From Desulfobacula sp. (GTDB taxonomy: Bacteria > Desulfobacterota > Desulfobacteria > Desulfobacterales > Desulfobacteraceae), in contig JAIFMF010000033.1 of the NCBI GenBank assembly GCA_020048635.1, positions 1 through 62,987 of the forward strand: a DNA stretch of 62,987 nt, written 5' to 3'. Position 1 is the first letter of the stretch; each line of letters begins with the position of its first letter. A program made the position numbers and the translations under genes. The notes below the pieces were generated by a model, which saw nothing but the letters and a program-made list of their open reading frames with translations, made no database searches and was not told the origin of the DNA. Shown in pieces: positions 7,415 through 16,472 of this stretch.

Positions 7415-8836
7415 TTGAAACGATTCCTATTATTTTTAAAAAATCTTTTTACTAAAAAATCTTCGGCCCCACCTTCAGCTCCATCTATGGATATCCCGAA
7501 ACCTCCGCCACCTCCAACGGTAGACCCTTTCCAAAAGACTCCGCCAAGACCCCAGAAAAAAAAATGGACTCCCCTCGATTTCCCGGTAGAACCCATAGAA
7601 GGAGAAACGAGATTTCATGATCTTAAGCTTCATTCAAGTATTCTGCATGCAATTGCAGATCTGAAGTTTAATTATTGCACCCCTGTTCAGGCAAAACTTC
7701 TTCCCCATACCCTTGAAGGAAAAGATGCGACAGCCAAGGCGCAGACAGGAACAGGTAAAAGTGCAAGCTTTATCATTACAATTATGGCTGCATTTATTAA
7801 AACGCCTCAAAAAAACAATAATGGAACTCCGAGAGCATTAATCCTCGCCCCTACCCGTGAGCTGGTGCACCAGATTGAAAAAGATTTCAAAGCCCTTGCC
7901 AGATATACCCGGTTTAAAATATTGGCTGTCTTTGGCGGGACCGGATATCAGGAGCAGCAGGCAGTTCTGAAGTCATCTCCTGTTGATGTAATTGTGGCAA
8001 CTCCAGGCCGCCTCATGGATTTCATGGATAAGAAACTGATCCACACCTCCAAGGTTGAAATAATCGTCATCGATGAAGCAGACCGAATGCTGGACATGGG
8101 ATTTATCCCTGACGTTCGGAGGATCATACTCACCACACCCCATAAAAGTAAACGGCAGACCCTGTTTTTCTCAGCTACTCTGACACCGGAAGTTTTAAGA
8201 CTGGCTCAAACCTGGACAACCGATAATGCGGTTCAGATTGAAATCGATCCGGAACAGACGGCAGCAGATAGCATACAACAGATTGTCTACATCACAACGG
8301 AAGCTGATAAATTCAAACATGTTTATAATCTGATTACCAGTGAGAACCTCACCCGTGTCATCCTCTTTGTGAACCGAAAGGATACGGCCAAATTTCTGGC
8401 ATCAAAATTTGAACGCTACAATCAGAAATGCAGCGTGCTTTCCGGTGATATCCCCCAGGATAAACGGTTCAAGGTTTTAGAAAGTTTTAAAGCTGGCAGA
8501 ATCAATCTTCTGGTTGCAACCGACGTCGCAGCCCGTGGCCTGCATATTGAAAATATCAGCCATGTGATCAATTATGATCTTCCCAATGAGCCTGACCATT
8601 ATATTCACAGAATCGGCCGAACAGGAAGAGCTGGAGCATCCGGAATATCAATCAGCTTTGCCGATGAAACAAGTTCTTTTTTCATCCCGGAAATAGAAAA
8701 GGTTCTAGGCTATAAGATTACATGTGAATATCCATCAGAAGCCTTGGAAAAACCCTTACCTGAAGCCCGTAAAAAATTTCTCTCAAAGCCGAAACCGCTT
8801 GGAAGAAAGCCATTTAAACGCAAACCAAAACCCTGA
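7415..8836 (+). CDS. DEAD-box ATP-dependent RNA helicase
   Basis: All core helicase motifs are visible: Q motif ending CTPVQAKLLP, motif I AQTGTGKS (109-116), Ia PTRELVHQ, Ib TPGRL, DEAD box VIDEADRML, SAT, and the C-terminal ARGLHIENISHVINYDLP and HRIGRTGRAG. The N-terminal 65 residues are a proline-rich, basic low-complexity arm, and the last 30 residues form a K/P-rich tail, both typical of RNA-binding extensions. It unwinds RNA duplexes, with likely roles in ribosome assembly or mRNA decay. The reading frame opens with TTG at 7415 with a weak purine-rich upstream region; the ATG at 7487 is an alternative start that would remove 24 residues without touching the core. It is a different gene type from the RhlE-like helicase at 59.8 kb. 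Confidence 0.9.
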   Translation: MKRFLLFLKNLFTKKSSAPPSAPSMDIPKPPPPPTVDPFQKTPPRPQKKKWTPLDFPVEPIEGETRFHDLKLHSSILHAIADLKFNYCTPVQAKLLPHTLEGKDATAKAQTGTGKSASFIITIMAAFIKTPQKNNNGTPRALILAPTRELVHQIEKDFKALARYTRFKILAVFGGTGYQEQQAVLKSSPVDVIVATPGRLMDFMDKKLIHTSKVEIIVIDEADRMLDMGFIPDVRRIILTTPHKSKRQTLFFSATLTPEVLRLAQTWTTDNAVQIEIDPEQTAADSIQQIVYITTEADKFKHVYNLITSENLTRVILFVNRKDTAKFLASKFERYNQKCSVLSGDIPQDKRFKVLESFKAGRINLLVATDVAARGLHIENISHVINYDLPNEPDHYIHRIGRTGRAGASGISISFADETSSFFIPEIEKVLGYKITCEYPSEALEKPLPEARKKFLSKPKPLGRKPFKRKPKP

Positions 8837-8852
8837 TCTTCCGATTCCTTTC

Positions 8853-8880
8853 TTGACACTTAAGGATTATTCGGTGTAAA
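8853..8880 (+). promoter_or_regulatory. Candidate promoter of tatAC
   Basis: TTGACA and TGTAAA are spaced by 16 bases. The same arrangement, ending GGTGTAAA, occurs upstream of the cytochrome c3 gene. Confidence 0.4.
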
Positions 8881-8930
8881 TGGGATAGCTTGATGTGACC
8901 GGCAAATTTCATTAAAGGAGTTTAATATAC

Positions 8931-9311
8931 ATGTTTGGTCTTGGAATGCCTGAAATCTTGTTGATCCTCGCCATCGCCCTTATTGTCATCGGGCCCCAAA
9001 AACTGCCTGAACTTGCAAAAACCCTTGGCCGTGCCATGGGAGAATTTAAAAAAACGGCTCAGGAGTTCAAACGCAGCATTGATGTGGAAACAACCGTTAA
9101 AGATATCAAAGATATCAACCTGCCTAAAACAGATCTGAAAGATATCCTGAAAGAGGCCAATACAAAAGAGGAGACTGATTCACCCGTCAAAACAGACTCT
9201 GCTCCGAACAATCCTGCGAAAAAAGAAAATCCGGTAACAATGGATCATTCATCCGAAAAAACCAACGCTGCCGTTACTGATAACACGAAAAATCAAATGC
9301 CTGACCTATGA
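8931..9311 (+). CDS. tatA: Twin-arginine translocase subunit TatA/TatB
   Basis: The 126-residue protein starts with the short MFGLGMPE leader, a hydrophobic segment (about 9-22) ending in the IGPQKLPELAKTLGRAMGEF hinge and amphipathic helix of the TatA/B family, and then a polar, low-complexity tail. TatA oligomerises to form the protein-conducting element that exports folded, cofactor-bearing proteins. The long tail would also fit TatB; I keep TatA because only one such gene precedes tatC. An AAAGGAG ribosome site lies before the ATG. It overlaps tatC by four bases (ATGA). Confidence 0.9.
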   Translation: MFGLGMPEILLILAIALIVIGPQKLPELAKTLGRAMGEFKKTAQEFKRSIDVETTVKDIKDINLPKTDLKDILKEANTKEETDSPVKTDSAPNNPAKKENPVTMDHSSEKTNAAVTDNTKNQMPDL

Positions 9312-10108
9312 CAACCGAAGAAAAAAGCCCCTTTACTGAACATCTGGGTGAGCTTAGAGATCGCCTGATCCGCTCTGCCATTGCTGTTGGCGTCGGATTC
9401 TGTGGTGCCTATTTTTTTAAGGAAAGGCTGTTTGAAATCCTGACAGCCCCCCTCATCAAAGCCATTGGTGAGGACAAAAATACCCAGATGATTTTTACAG
9501 GGCTTCCTGAGGCGTTTTTTACATATCTTAAAGTTTCATTAATTGCCGGTATTGTAGTATCTACTCCGGTTCTTTTTTATGAATTCTGGATGTTTGTTTC
9601 TCCCGGACTTTACAGAAAAGAAAAGAAATACTTTTTGCCCATTGTTTTGCTTTCCGTCTTTTTCTTTATCGTTGGCGCCTCTTTTGGATATTTCATTGCT
9701 TTTCCCTATGCTTTTAAATTTTTTCTCGAATTCTCAACCGATGCCATCCATGCCATGCTGTCCATGAAGGAATATCTTTCTTTTTCTTCAACCCTGCTTC
9801 TTGCTTTTGGATTTACTTTTGAATTGCCTTTGGTTCTGGCTTTCATGGCGAGGATGGGTCTTGTTACTGTTCCTTTTTTACAAAAAAACAGAAAATATGC
9901 AATTCTGATCATTTTCATTGTAGCCGCGCTTCTTACCCCAGGGCCCGATGTCATCAGCCAGCTTATGATGGCTGTTCCCCTAATGATTTTATATGAAATC
10001 GGTATTATCGGTGCTAAGATGTTCGGAAAAAAGCCGGGTTCAGACACGGATGAAAATCAGATTACAAACGAAGATTCCACTGATGCGGGCAAAGAGGAAG
10101 AAACCTGA
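9308..10108 (+). CDS. tatC: Sec-independent translocase TatC
   Basis: This 266-residue membrane protein has six hydrophobic segments and the TatC hallmark sequences: FTEHLGELRDRLIRS at the start, the loop with PVLFYEFWMFVSPGLYRKEKK, and AALLTPGPDVISQLMMAVPL. TatC binds the twin-arginine signal peptide together with TatB. It is translationally coupled to tatA through an ATGA overlap. In a sulfate reducer the pathway would export periplasmic hydrogenases and other cofactor proteins. The last 35 residues are an acidic cytoplasmic tail. Confidence 0.96.
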   Translation: MTTEEKSPFTEHLGELRDRLIRSAIAVGVGFCGAYFFKERLFEILTAPLIKAIGEDKNTQMIFTGLPEAFFTYLKVSLIAGIVVSTPVLFYEFWMFVSPGLYRKEKKYFLPIVLLSVFFFIVGASFGYFIAFPYAFKFFLEFSTDAIHAMLSMKEYLSFSSTLLLAFGFTFELPLVLAFMARMGLVTVPFLQKNRKYAILIIFIVAALLTPGPDVISQLMMAVPLMILYEIGIIGAKMFGKKPGSDTDENQITNEDSTDAGKEEET

Positions 10109-10136
10109 CCTTCACACGATTACAGATTTTTTTTTA

Positions 10137-10164
10137 TTGACTTTCCCCATGTCTTGGGTGTAAA
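10137..10164 (+). promoter_or_regulatory. Candidate promoter of the cytochrome c3 gene
   Basis: TTGACT and TGTAAA are spaced by 16 bases, closely resembling the tatA promoter candidate. The leader that follows contains an 8-bp hairpin (CCGGTAGC at 10191-10198 with GCTGCCGG at 10209-10216, one G-U pair) before an AAAGGAG ribosome site. Confidence 0.4.
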
Positions 10165-10262
10165 AATTTAGCATATATAGATGGATATCCCCGGTAGCTT
10201 CGATGAACGCTGCCGGTAAAAGGCAAAATAAATTGAAATTAAAAAAAGGAGCTGAATTGATC

Positions 10263-10724
10263 ATGAACAAAAAATTGCTGACTTGGCTTTTGGCTGCAAG
10301 TATTGCTGTAATTTTTGTTGCTACGGGACTCAATGCCGGAACAAAAGTTGCCGACACAATAAAAATGGACACCAATGCCTACACCAAACGGACAAAGACC
10401 CCACCAAAATTTGAATTTGTATCCTTCACCCACAAAAAACATGCCGAAGAATATAAGGTATCCTGCGGAGAATGTCATCATGACAAAGATAACAAACCCC
10501 TGACCCTAAAAGCGGGTGATGCGGTTCAGAAATGTTCAGAATGCCACAATGTCATGGAAAAAGACAAAGCTAACCCGAAGGATATCAAAGCCCTTGAAAA
10601 TGCCATGCACGGCAATTGCATTGAATGCCATAAAAAAGCCAATATTAAAGCAGGCGACCCGAAAGGCCTGAAAGGCAATGCACCTGTTTCATGCAATAAC
10701 TGCCATATTCCTCCAAAATCATAA
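10263..10724 (+). CDS. Tetraheme cytochrome c3
   Basis: The ATG at 10263 is chosen because AAAAAGGAG lies upstream and it gives a clean signal peptide (about residues 1-25, ending LNAG). The 153-residue precursor has four heme motifs CxxCH at 68-72, 91-95, 119-123 and 144-148, with extra histidines (H57, H60, H73, H116) suited as distal ligands. This is the class III (multiheme, low-potential) cytochrome that shuttles electrons in the periplasm between hydrogenases or formate dehydrogenases and transmembrane complexes in sulfate reducers. It is a single-gene transcript ended by a shared terminator with dsrN. Confidence 0.95.
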   Translation: MNKKLLTWLLAASIAVIFVATGLNAGTKVADTIKMDTNAYTKRTKTPPKFEFVSFTHKKHAEEYKVSCGECHHDKDNKPLTLKAGDAVQKCSECHNVMEKDKANPKDIKALENAMHGNCIECHKKANIKAGDPKGLKGNAPVSCNNCHIPPKS

Positions 10725-10748
10725 ATTTTTTAATATTGTTTTTTGTAG

Positions 10749-10787
10749 AAAAAGGGATTTTCCGGTTTCACCAGAAGATCCCTTTTT
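10749..10787. terminator. Bidirectional terminator between cytochrome c3 and dsrN
   Basis: AAAAAGGGAT pairs perfectly with ATCCCTTTTT across a 19-base loop, giving a T-tract on both strands. It serves the two convergent transcripts. Confidence 0.8.
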
Positions 10788-10795
10788 ATTAGGAA

Positions 10796-12229
10796 TCAGA
10801 TAAGTTCGAATCTGAATTTAGAAACCTTGTATGAACTTGCCATTCTGATCATAGACGAAGCCCAGGAGGGAGCCCCAAGTGCATGGATATGGGTATATGT
10901 TCCAAAGGTATGCTGCTTGAAAAAGCCGTCTTTTTTATCAATTATGCCCTTCCCCCGCTCCATTCTGAATGCCATCTCATGATCTTGATAATCAATACCA
11001 AGAATGCTTGAATATCTGAATTCATGGCCTCTTAAAGCTTCCCCTATTTTGAAAAACGGATTCTGCCTGATCACTTCAACCTTGGTGTAACCATGACCCT
11101 GAGGCTGTTTGCAAAGCCCGAAGTGAATCGGAAAAATCCCGGACATGGGATATTCCTTATCCTCCAGCCGGATACTTTGTCCTAAAAATATCAGGCCACC
11201 GCACTCGGCGTAAATGGGAAGCCCCTTTTGGGATAATCGTTTCAGATCGTCTCTGAAGCCTATATTCTCTGCAAGCTCCGGTGCATGGGTTTCTGGAAAT
11301 CCTCCTCCCATGTAGATGGCATCCACATCCGGGATCGACGTTTCTCTCAGGGGACTGATGAATACAATCGCTGCTCCGAGTTTTCTCAAGGCATCGATAT
11401 TGTCGGGATAGTAAAATTGAAAGGCTGAATCTCTGATAATGCCGATGGTAACTTTTGTAGGTTCCGGATATTGATTTTCAGAAATATCAGGCATTGTTTC
11501 AACAATGGGAGAATCACTCTGACATACCGGGTTGCTCAATACATCATATAATCCAGTCAGGTCGATATTATCCTTCACAACTTGAAGTGCGGCCTGAATC
11601 GCCCTGTCTGAAAAAAGATGTTCTTCAGAAGTGACAAGCCCCATATGCCGTTCCGGAAAATCTTCTGCATTCAGTTTTGGAATAGCGCCGAATACCATTA
11701 TCTGGCAGAACTTTTCGATGTTTTCCCTTATCTTTTTTTCATGGCGTTTCCCAGCCACACGATTCAGAATCGCCCCAATAATCCTGATATCCGGATCAAA
11801 TTTCATGCACCCCAGAACCATTGCAGCCATTGTCCGGGTGGCTTTGGTACAATCCAGAACGAGCAGAACAGGCAGGTTCAGAAGTTTTGCAAGTTCTGCC
11901 GTGGAAGTGGAGCCATCGGTATCAATGCCGTCATAAAGGCCTCTGTTGCCTTCGATAACAGAGATGTCACAATTTTTTGAATGTTCAAAACAGGATTGTT
12001 TTACGATTTCAGGTGGACACAGAAATGTGTCGAGATTGTAGCAGGGACGACCGGCTGCCTTTGAAAGCCAGCCGGCGTCAATATAATCCGGCCCCTTCTT
12101 AAAGGGTGCAACTCTGTAACCTTTTTCTTTCCATGCAGCAGTGATTCCAAGGGATATCACTGTTTTCCCGGATCCACCCCTAAGCCCGGCAATGATTATT
12201 CCCGGTACTTTTTTACCACCTTTTTGCAT
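10796..12229 (-). CDS. dsrN: DsrN, CbiA/CobB-type siroheme amidase
   Basis: The 477-residue protein has the cobyrinate a,c-diamide synthase architecture: an N-terminal dethiobiotin-synthetase-like ATPase with GLRGGSGKT (15-23) and FKKGPDYID, and a C-terminal triad glutamine amidotransferase with nucleophile C343 in YAECGGL and a histidine in THIHALG. Placed last in dsrA-dsrB-dsrD, it matches dsrN, which is thought to amidate siroheme to the siroamide used by dissimilatory sulfite reductase. It could also act in cobalamin synthesis, but no other cob gene is near. ATG is preceded by AAAGGG and the gene is 29 bases after dsrD, so it is in the same transcript. Confidence 0.88.
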   Translation of the reverse strand: MQKGGKKVPGIIIAGLRGGSGKTVISLGITAAWKEKGYRVAPFKKGPDYIDAGWLSKAAGRPCYNLDTFLCPPEIVKQSCFEHSKNCDISVIEGNRGLYDGIDTDGSTSTAELAKLLNLPVLLVLDCTKATRTMAAMVLGCMKFDPDIRIIGAILNRVAGKRHEKKIRENIEKFCQIMVFGAIPKLNAEDFPERHMGLVTSEEHLFSDRAIQAALQVVKDNIDLTGLYDVLSNPVCQSDSPIVETMPDISENQYPEPTKVTIGIIRDSAFQFYYPDNIDALRKLGAAIVFISPLRETSIPDVDAIYMGGGFPETHAPELAENIGFRDDLKRLSQKGLPIYAECGGLIFLGQSIRLEDKEYPMSGIFPIHFGLCKQPQGHGYTKVEVIRQNPFFKIGEALRGHEFRYSSILGIDYQDHEMAFRMERGKGIIDKKDGFFKQHTFGTYTHIHALGAPSWASSMIRMASSYKVSKFRFELI

Positions 12230-12258
12230 GAACCCTTTAAGCTTGAGGCGCTTTAATT

Positions 12259-12522
12259 TTATTCTTCGCCTTCAGACGAGTGCTGGATACCGGAACCTTT
12301 GAGTCCATACATGGTTGTACTTCCGGAGGACCAGTACTCAAGGATTTCTTCTTCAACCATTTTATTGACTACTTTTTTAATATCTCTTGGCTTGTCATCT
12401 GGAAAAATTTTAGAGAAATCGTTAAAATAGAATTTGGTCTTGTTCCCGGCTTTTTTTGTCATCCACTCCACGACTGCCTGGACTGCCGCCTCTTTATTTG
12501 CAAGAAGATCACTCATTGTCAT
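12259..12522 (-). CDS. dsrD: DsrD, allosteric activator of dissimilatory sulfite reductase
   Basis: This 87-residue protein has the small winged-helix pattern and size of DsrD, with KAGNKTKFYFNDFSKIFP and DIKKVVNKMVEEEILEYWSS covering the recognition region, and it lies directly after dsrB as in other sulfate reducers. DsrD does not bind DNA usefully; it is reported to stimulate DsrAB activity. GGAGA sits before the ATG. A strong hairpin lies in the 88-base gap from dsrB, which may set the relative expression of dsrD. Confidence 0.93.
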   Translation of the reverse strand: MTMSDLLANKEAAVQAVVEWMTKKAGNKTKFYFNDFSKIFPDDKPRDIKKVVNKMVEEEILEYWSSGSTTMYGLKGSGIQHSSEGEE

Positions 12523-12546
12523 TCTCCTTAGAATTGAAATGTTTCA

Positions 12547-12570
12547 GCCGGAGTGAAAATTCACTCCGGC
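12547..12570 (-). promoter_or_regulatory. Strong intercistronic hairpin between dsrB and dsrD
   Basis: GCCGGAGTGAA and TTCACTCCGGC form a perfect 11-bp stem around an AA centre. No T-tract follows, so mRNA stabilisation or partial attenuation is more likely than full termination. Confidence 0.6.
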
Positions 12571-12610
12571 CTCAACATGTTTATATAAAATTACGGTTCA
12601 ACAATTCTTT

Positions 12611-13759
12611 TTAGAATTTGAACTGAGTTGTCTGACGCCAGCTCATGTAGGCCTGCTGACGGAAGTCATCAATGAGATGATGGGTAAACTCAATTTCACA
12701 GGCGTCAAAGAATTTTTCCCAACCGATTCTGTCAGCCCAGTCGCCCATACGTTCATATTTATTTGCACCTTTTGCATAGGCATCCACCATTCTCTTGATG
12801 GTGGCAGTCATGGATGGCCATCTTGGCATTTCATTGGGGAGGAAGGCCACAACAACCTTGGAGAATTTGGGAGCGGAAATCCTGTTGGAAACCTTACCGC
12901 CAGCCATGAGAACAATGCCATCGCCATCTGCATCAGCCAAAGGCATGGACGGACACATGGTATAGCAGTTACCGCAGTACATGCAGCGTTCATTTTTTAC
13001 TTCAACGGATTTTACTTCCTTGCCATCCGCCAGTTTCACCTTTGCCGGTTTGATGGCGGCGGTGGGGCAGGCAGAAATAGCCAGAGGAATTTCACAGACT
13101 TTGTCAAGGTATTCATGATCCAGCATGGGCGGTTTTCTGTGATATCCAAGAATGGCGATATCAGAACAATGAACCGCACCGCACATATTCAAACAGCAGG
13201 CCATGGAAACCCTGAGCTGTGCCGGAAGTCTCATATCCTGAAAATCCGAAAACAATACATCCATTGCCGCCTTTACCGTACCGGAAGCATCGGTGGCAGG
13301 GGTATGACAGTGAATCCAGCCCTGGGTATGCACGATATTGGTCACACCGGCACCGGTTCCGCCGATGGGGAATTTAAAGGAACCGCCGGCAAATTTTCTG
13401 GATTTCAGATCATTCTTAAGGGGCTCAACCTTATCCTTTGAATCTACCATGAATTCAATATTATTTCGTGTGGTGAATCGGACATAACCGTTGCAATGTT
13501 TATCAGCAATATCACAAATTTCATTGATATGGCCGGTAGACATGATACGGGCGCCACCGACTCTGACGGTATAAAGTTCATCTCCTGAATCGCCGACATG
13601 CACCAGAACACCTGGCTCAAGGATTTCATGGTGGGACCATTTTCCTTTATTTTTTGCGATGACAGGAGGATAAAAATCGTTATAGTCTTTCGGACCGATG
13701 TCGGTAATCCTGTTTTCCATCGGTTTTGCTGGATTATAACCAGTAGAAATAAATGCCAT
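12611..13759 (-). CDS. dsrB: Dissimilatory sulfite reductase beta subunit DsrB
   Basis: The 382-residue subunit has the family's usual length. It contains the siroheme-[4Fe-4S] ligand region [17 protein letters not shown] and the inserted ferredoxin domain with [15 protein letters not shown], preceded by the structural [10 protein letters not shown] segment. With DsrA it forms the cytoplasmic heterotetramer that reduces sulfite in a DsrC-dependent way. It begins 15 bases after dsrA with an AGGGAGAA ribosome site, so the two are co-translated. Orientation and neighbours indicate the reductive, sulfate-respiring form rather than a sulfur oxidiser's rDsr. Confidence 0.97.
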   Translation of the reverse strand: MAFISTGYNPAKPMENRITDIGPKDYNDFYPPVIAKNKGKWSHHEILEPGVLVHVGDSGDELYTVRVGGARIMSTGHINEICDIADKHCNGYVRFTTRNNIEFMVDSKDKVEPLKNDLKSRKFAGGSFKFPIGGTGAGVTNIVHTQGWIHCHTPATDASGTVKAAMDVLFSDFQDMRLPAQLRVSMACCLNMCGAVHCSDIAILGYHRKPPMLDHEYLDKVCEIPLAISACPTAAIKPAKVKLADGKEVKSVEVKNERCMYCGNCYTMCPSMPLADADGDGIVLMAGGKVSNRISAPKFSKVVVAFLPNEMPRWPSMTATIKRMVDAYAKGANKYERMGDWADRIGWEKFFDACEIEFTHHLIDDFRQQAYMSWRQTTQFKF

Positions 13760-13774
13760 TACTATTCTCCCTTT

Positions 13775-15103
13775 CTATCTAAGATGGTGTTTTCTGTATT
13801 CGTCAACATCACGTTCCCAGCCGCCTTCAACCTCGTCTTCTTTCCAGAAGATGTAGGGGTTGGTTCTCGGATATGATACATGCTGGGGCATTGCCTCAAT
13901 CCCAGTAACTTCAAGAAGTTTCTGGAATCCCTGACGCATGATCAGCTCACCCAGTCTTTCACGGTTTTTGCCTTCTTCCATCCACCAATCCCAAACGTTC
14001 TCAATAACCTGTGTGATTGCTTCATAATCATTGCCGGGATTGACTTCGACAAAGGGAACCAGCAATGAACCCATCTGGGCGCCATCCAGAATCGGGGCTT
14101 TTGCGCCGACAAGGATGGAAAGACCGGTATCCTTACCAATTTTAAGGGCTCTCGGCATGACATTGATACAATGCATGCAACGGGTACAATTGGCGTTATC
14201 AATGGAAAGCTTTTTATTCTTGAACATCATGCATTTTGTCGGGCACAGGCCCAGAACTTCTTTTTCAAGGTCAAATTTACCCCAGTCTCTGCTGCCGCGG
14301 AATGCGCCTGCATTGGCAGGGTATCCAGCTGCATTTTCAACATATTTGTTCACTGCATCCTGATCGATCCGGATATCATCTCTCCAGGTACCGATAAAGG
14401 ACATGTCGGAACGGGCGATGGATGCTACACAGCAGTTGGGGCAGCCATCCAGTTTAAATTTGAATTTATACGGGAAAGCGGGTCTGTGAAGTTCATCCTG
14501 ATATTGATTGGTCAGAAAATAAACCAGTGCATTGGTATCATAGCAGGCATATTCACATCTGGACTGGCCAAGGCAATCCGCAGGTGTTCTCAGGTTGGAG
14601 CCTGATCCACCCAGATCCTGTCCCATGTCATGGGTCAGTGTCCAGAATACTTCCTCAAGCTGGGGAGTGGTGGTTCCCAGAAGAATGATATCACCGGTTG
14701 CGCCATGCATATTGAACACACCAGAACCTCTTAAATCCCAAAGTTTGGTCAGTGACCGCAGGTAATCTGTTGTATAGTATTTGCCAGCCGGCTGGTTCAC
14801 CCGCATGGTATGAAAATGTTCTACACCCGGGAACAATTTGGGCTGATCGCAATATCTGCCGATAACACCACCGCCATAACCAAAAACACCAACAATACCG
14901 CCATGTTTCCAGTGAGTCCTGCCATGTTTGTAGGAAAGCTCCACCACACCCAGAAGATCGGCTATGCAATCTTGAGGAATCTGGAATTCAACACCTTCAA
15001 CATTCTTTGCTCTTTTTTCAGCCTGTGCTTTCAGGTCAGAGACAAAGCTAGGCCATGGGCCGGATTCCAGTTGGTCCAGTAAAGGAGTCTTATGTTTTGC
15101 CAT
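13775..15103 (-). CDS. dsrA: Dissimilatory sulfite reductase alpha subunit DsrA
   Basis: The 442-residue product has the siroheme/Fe-S motifs CLGQSRCEYACYDT and CPNCCVAS, and a ferredoxin domain with CPTKCMMF and CTRCMHCINVMP. These are the hallmarks of DsrA, catalytic partner of DsrB in sulfite reduction. TTAACGGAGGTAAGTAA precedes the ATG, an excellent ribosome site. A sigma-70-type promoter about 150 bases upstream and a 9-bp leader hairpin suggest that expression is tuned at the dsrA 5' end, although the TPR/391-residue genes upstream are codirectional and could be read through. Confidence 0.97.
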   Translation of the reverse strand: MAKHKTPLLDQLESGPWPSFVSDLKAQAEKRAKNVEGVEFQIPQDCIADLLGVVELSYKHGRTHWKHGGIVGVFGYGGGVIGRYCDQPKLFPGVEHFHTMRVNQPAGKYYTTDYLRSLTKLWDLRGSGVFNMHGATGDIILLGTTTPQLEEVFWTLTHDMGQDLGGSGSNLRTPADCLGQSRCEYACYDTNALVYFLTNQYQDELHRPAFPYKFKFKLDGCPNCCVASIARSDMSFIGTWRDDIRIDQDAVNKYVENAAGYPANAGAFRGSRDWGKFDLEKEVLGLCPTKCMMFKNKKLSIDNANCTRCMHCINVMPRALKIGKDTGLSILVGAKAPILDGAQMGSLLVPFVEVNPGNDYEAITQVIENVWDWWMEEGKNRERLGELIMRQGFQKLLEVTGIEAMPQHVSYPRTNPYIFWKEDEVEGGWERDVDEYRKHHLR

Positions 15104-15139
15104 TTACTTACCTCCGTTAATAGTTAATTTACATCCACT

Positions 15140-15167
15140 AATGAAAAGGTTATCCAAACTTTTCATT
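15140..15167 (-). promoter_or_regulatory. Hairpin in the dsrA leader
   Basis: AATGAAAAG and CTTTTCATT form a perfect 9-bp stem with a 10-base loop, 37 bases before the dsrA start codon and upstream of the GGAGG site. It could protect the 5' end or bind a regulator. Confidence 0.45.
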
Positions 15168-15251
15168 TAATAATCTATTCCTGTGTTATTCCAGAGAGTT
15201 AGTTTAATAACCCGCCTGTCCTAAAAATATTACCTAAAAAATAACATTGCA

Positions 15252-15280
15252 GATATAAAATTTCTGCTTCAACATGTCAA
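15252..15280 (-). promoter_or_regulatory. Promoter of the dsrABDN operon
   Basis: On the minus strand TTGACA and TATATC are 17 bases apart, predicting a start near 15245 and a leader of about 140 bases to dsrA. Confidence 0.65.
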
Positions 15281-15296
15281 TTAAAAAAGGTTTTTT

Positions 15297-16472
15297 TTAC
15301 AAGGTTTTAAAAATCACCTCAAGAACCCTGCAATGAATTTCAAGGTTTTCCATTATCAATCTATTTTCCATTGGATTCATATCACCGGATTCTATGATCG
15401 TTACCATGATATCCAGTATCTGATCGAGGCTCCATCCCTTTACAAAGGCAATAAAACTCAGCTTCAAATTTCCGTAATCATAATCTTTGGATTTTTCATC
15501 CAGGGCATCTAAAAAACCGTCAGTTGTTGCCCTTATGACCTCATCCCCAAGCATTACGGCTTTGCCGGTACCATCCAGGCGATCCAAACGCATTCTTAAG
15601 GTAAGGTTAAAAAAGAAAATCAGCAATGAAGGCAGGATATGGCTTTTTCTATCCGCTTCATTCGGCCCGAATTCCGTTAAAGATGAATATCCCCGAACAG
15701 TAATCAGCCTGACATGAAATTGACCGTCTGCCTGTTTAACAATAAAATCGCCAGCAGCATGGTGCCAGGGGAAAATCTGTTCAAAAGTTTCAATATTATA
15801 GTAGAAGGTCAATATCCGTGCTGCTTCCCGATAAATCGACAGCACCGTTTTCTCAGGCAGATAACAGCAGTTCCCATCAGATTCCCATATCACGATTTGC
15901 CTTTCATCCCTACCAACCGTCACATGGAATTCTGTGTAGTCCTCAAACCACTCTCCTAAAAAAAAACCTATCTTTCCATGCTTTGTTTCCAGAACATCCA
16001 GGCCAAAGACCTGGGGAAGATATTGTATCGAGTAAGTTTCATTTAATCTTGATATAAGAGAGTATTCAGTTTCTATTAAAGACAAGCCAGGGGTTGAGAC
16101 TGCACCGTTGAGGACAAACAAACAGGTTTGGGAATCTTTAAGTTCAACCCTGATCTTCAGAGGGTGATAAAAGGCACCGTGTTTTTCAAGGAAGACCGAA
16201 ACACTGTGAATATAATTTTTTGTAACAGGTCTCTGAAAAAAAGATTCAAGACCTGTTACGAGTATTGAAAACTCTTTTTTGGATAAAACTTCAGAGGAAG
16301 CTGAAAAATAATCCCCAATGGTTATTTCCGTGTCCCGGTTCACCGGTCCTGATTGAAAACCACCATCTCTAACCGTTCTTTTCCCTGACAATGGCAATTC
16401 CCATAACTCTGATCCAGGGATAACCTCTTTTTCTTCGCCCGATATAAAAAAGTGGAACCGATTTTTTCCCAT
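15297..16472 (-). CDS. Unknown protein with kinase-fold-like C-terminal region
   Basis: I do not recognise the 391-residue protein with certainty. The central part (ILTFYYNIETFEQIFPWHHA, then GDFIVKQADG) resembles the catalytic-loop region of aminoglycoside-phosphotransferase-like kinases, in which a conserved H-G-D leads into a basic strand; the following strand, RLITVRGYSS, lacks the metal-binding Asp, so it may be a pseudokinase. The N-terminal 90 residues look separate and carry an FFISGEEKEVIPGSELWE opening. No signal peptide or clear membrane span. It overlaps the upstream TPR gene by one base (TGATG) and sits directly before dsrA on the same strand, so a role in maturing or regulating sulfite reduction is possible but unproven. 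Confidence 0.7.
   Translation of the reverse strand: MGKNRFHFFISGEEKEVIPGSELWELPLSGKRTVRDGGFQSGPVNRDTEITIGDYFSASSEVLSKKEFSILVTGLESFFQRPVTKNYIHSVSVFLEKHGAFYHPLKIRVELKDSQTCLFVLNGAVSTPGLSLIETEYSLISRLNETYSIQYLPQVFGLDVLETKHGKIGFFLGEWFEDYTEFHVTVGRDERQIVIWESDGNCCYLPEKTVLSIYREAARILTFYYNIETFEQIFPWHHAAGDFIVKQADGQFHVRLITVRGYSSLTEFGPNEADRKSHILPSLLIFFFNLTLRMRLDRLDGTGKAVMLGDEVIRATTDGFLDALDEKSKDYDYGNLKLSFIAFVKGWSLDQILDIMVTIIESGDMNPMENRLIMENLEIHCRVLEVIFKTL

Noticed and set aside
12677..13441. Long plus-strand frame opposite dsrB
   Set aside because: Shadow of dsrB codon usage; no ribosome site, no similarity.
15297..16472. 391-residue protein as an active kinase
   Set aside because: The catalytic-loop resemblance is partial and the metal-binding Asp after it is replaced, so activity cannot be claimed.
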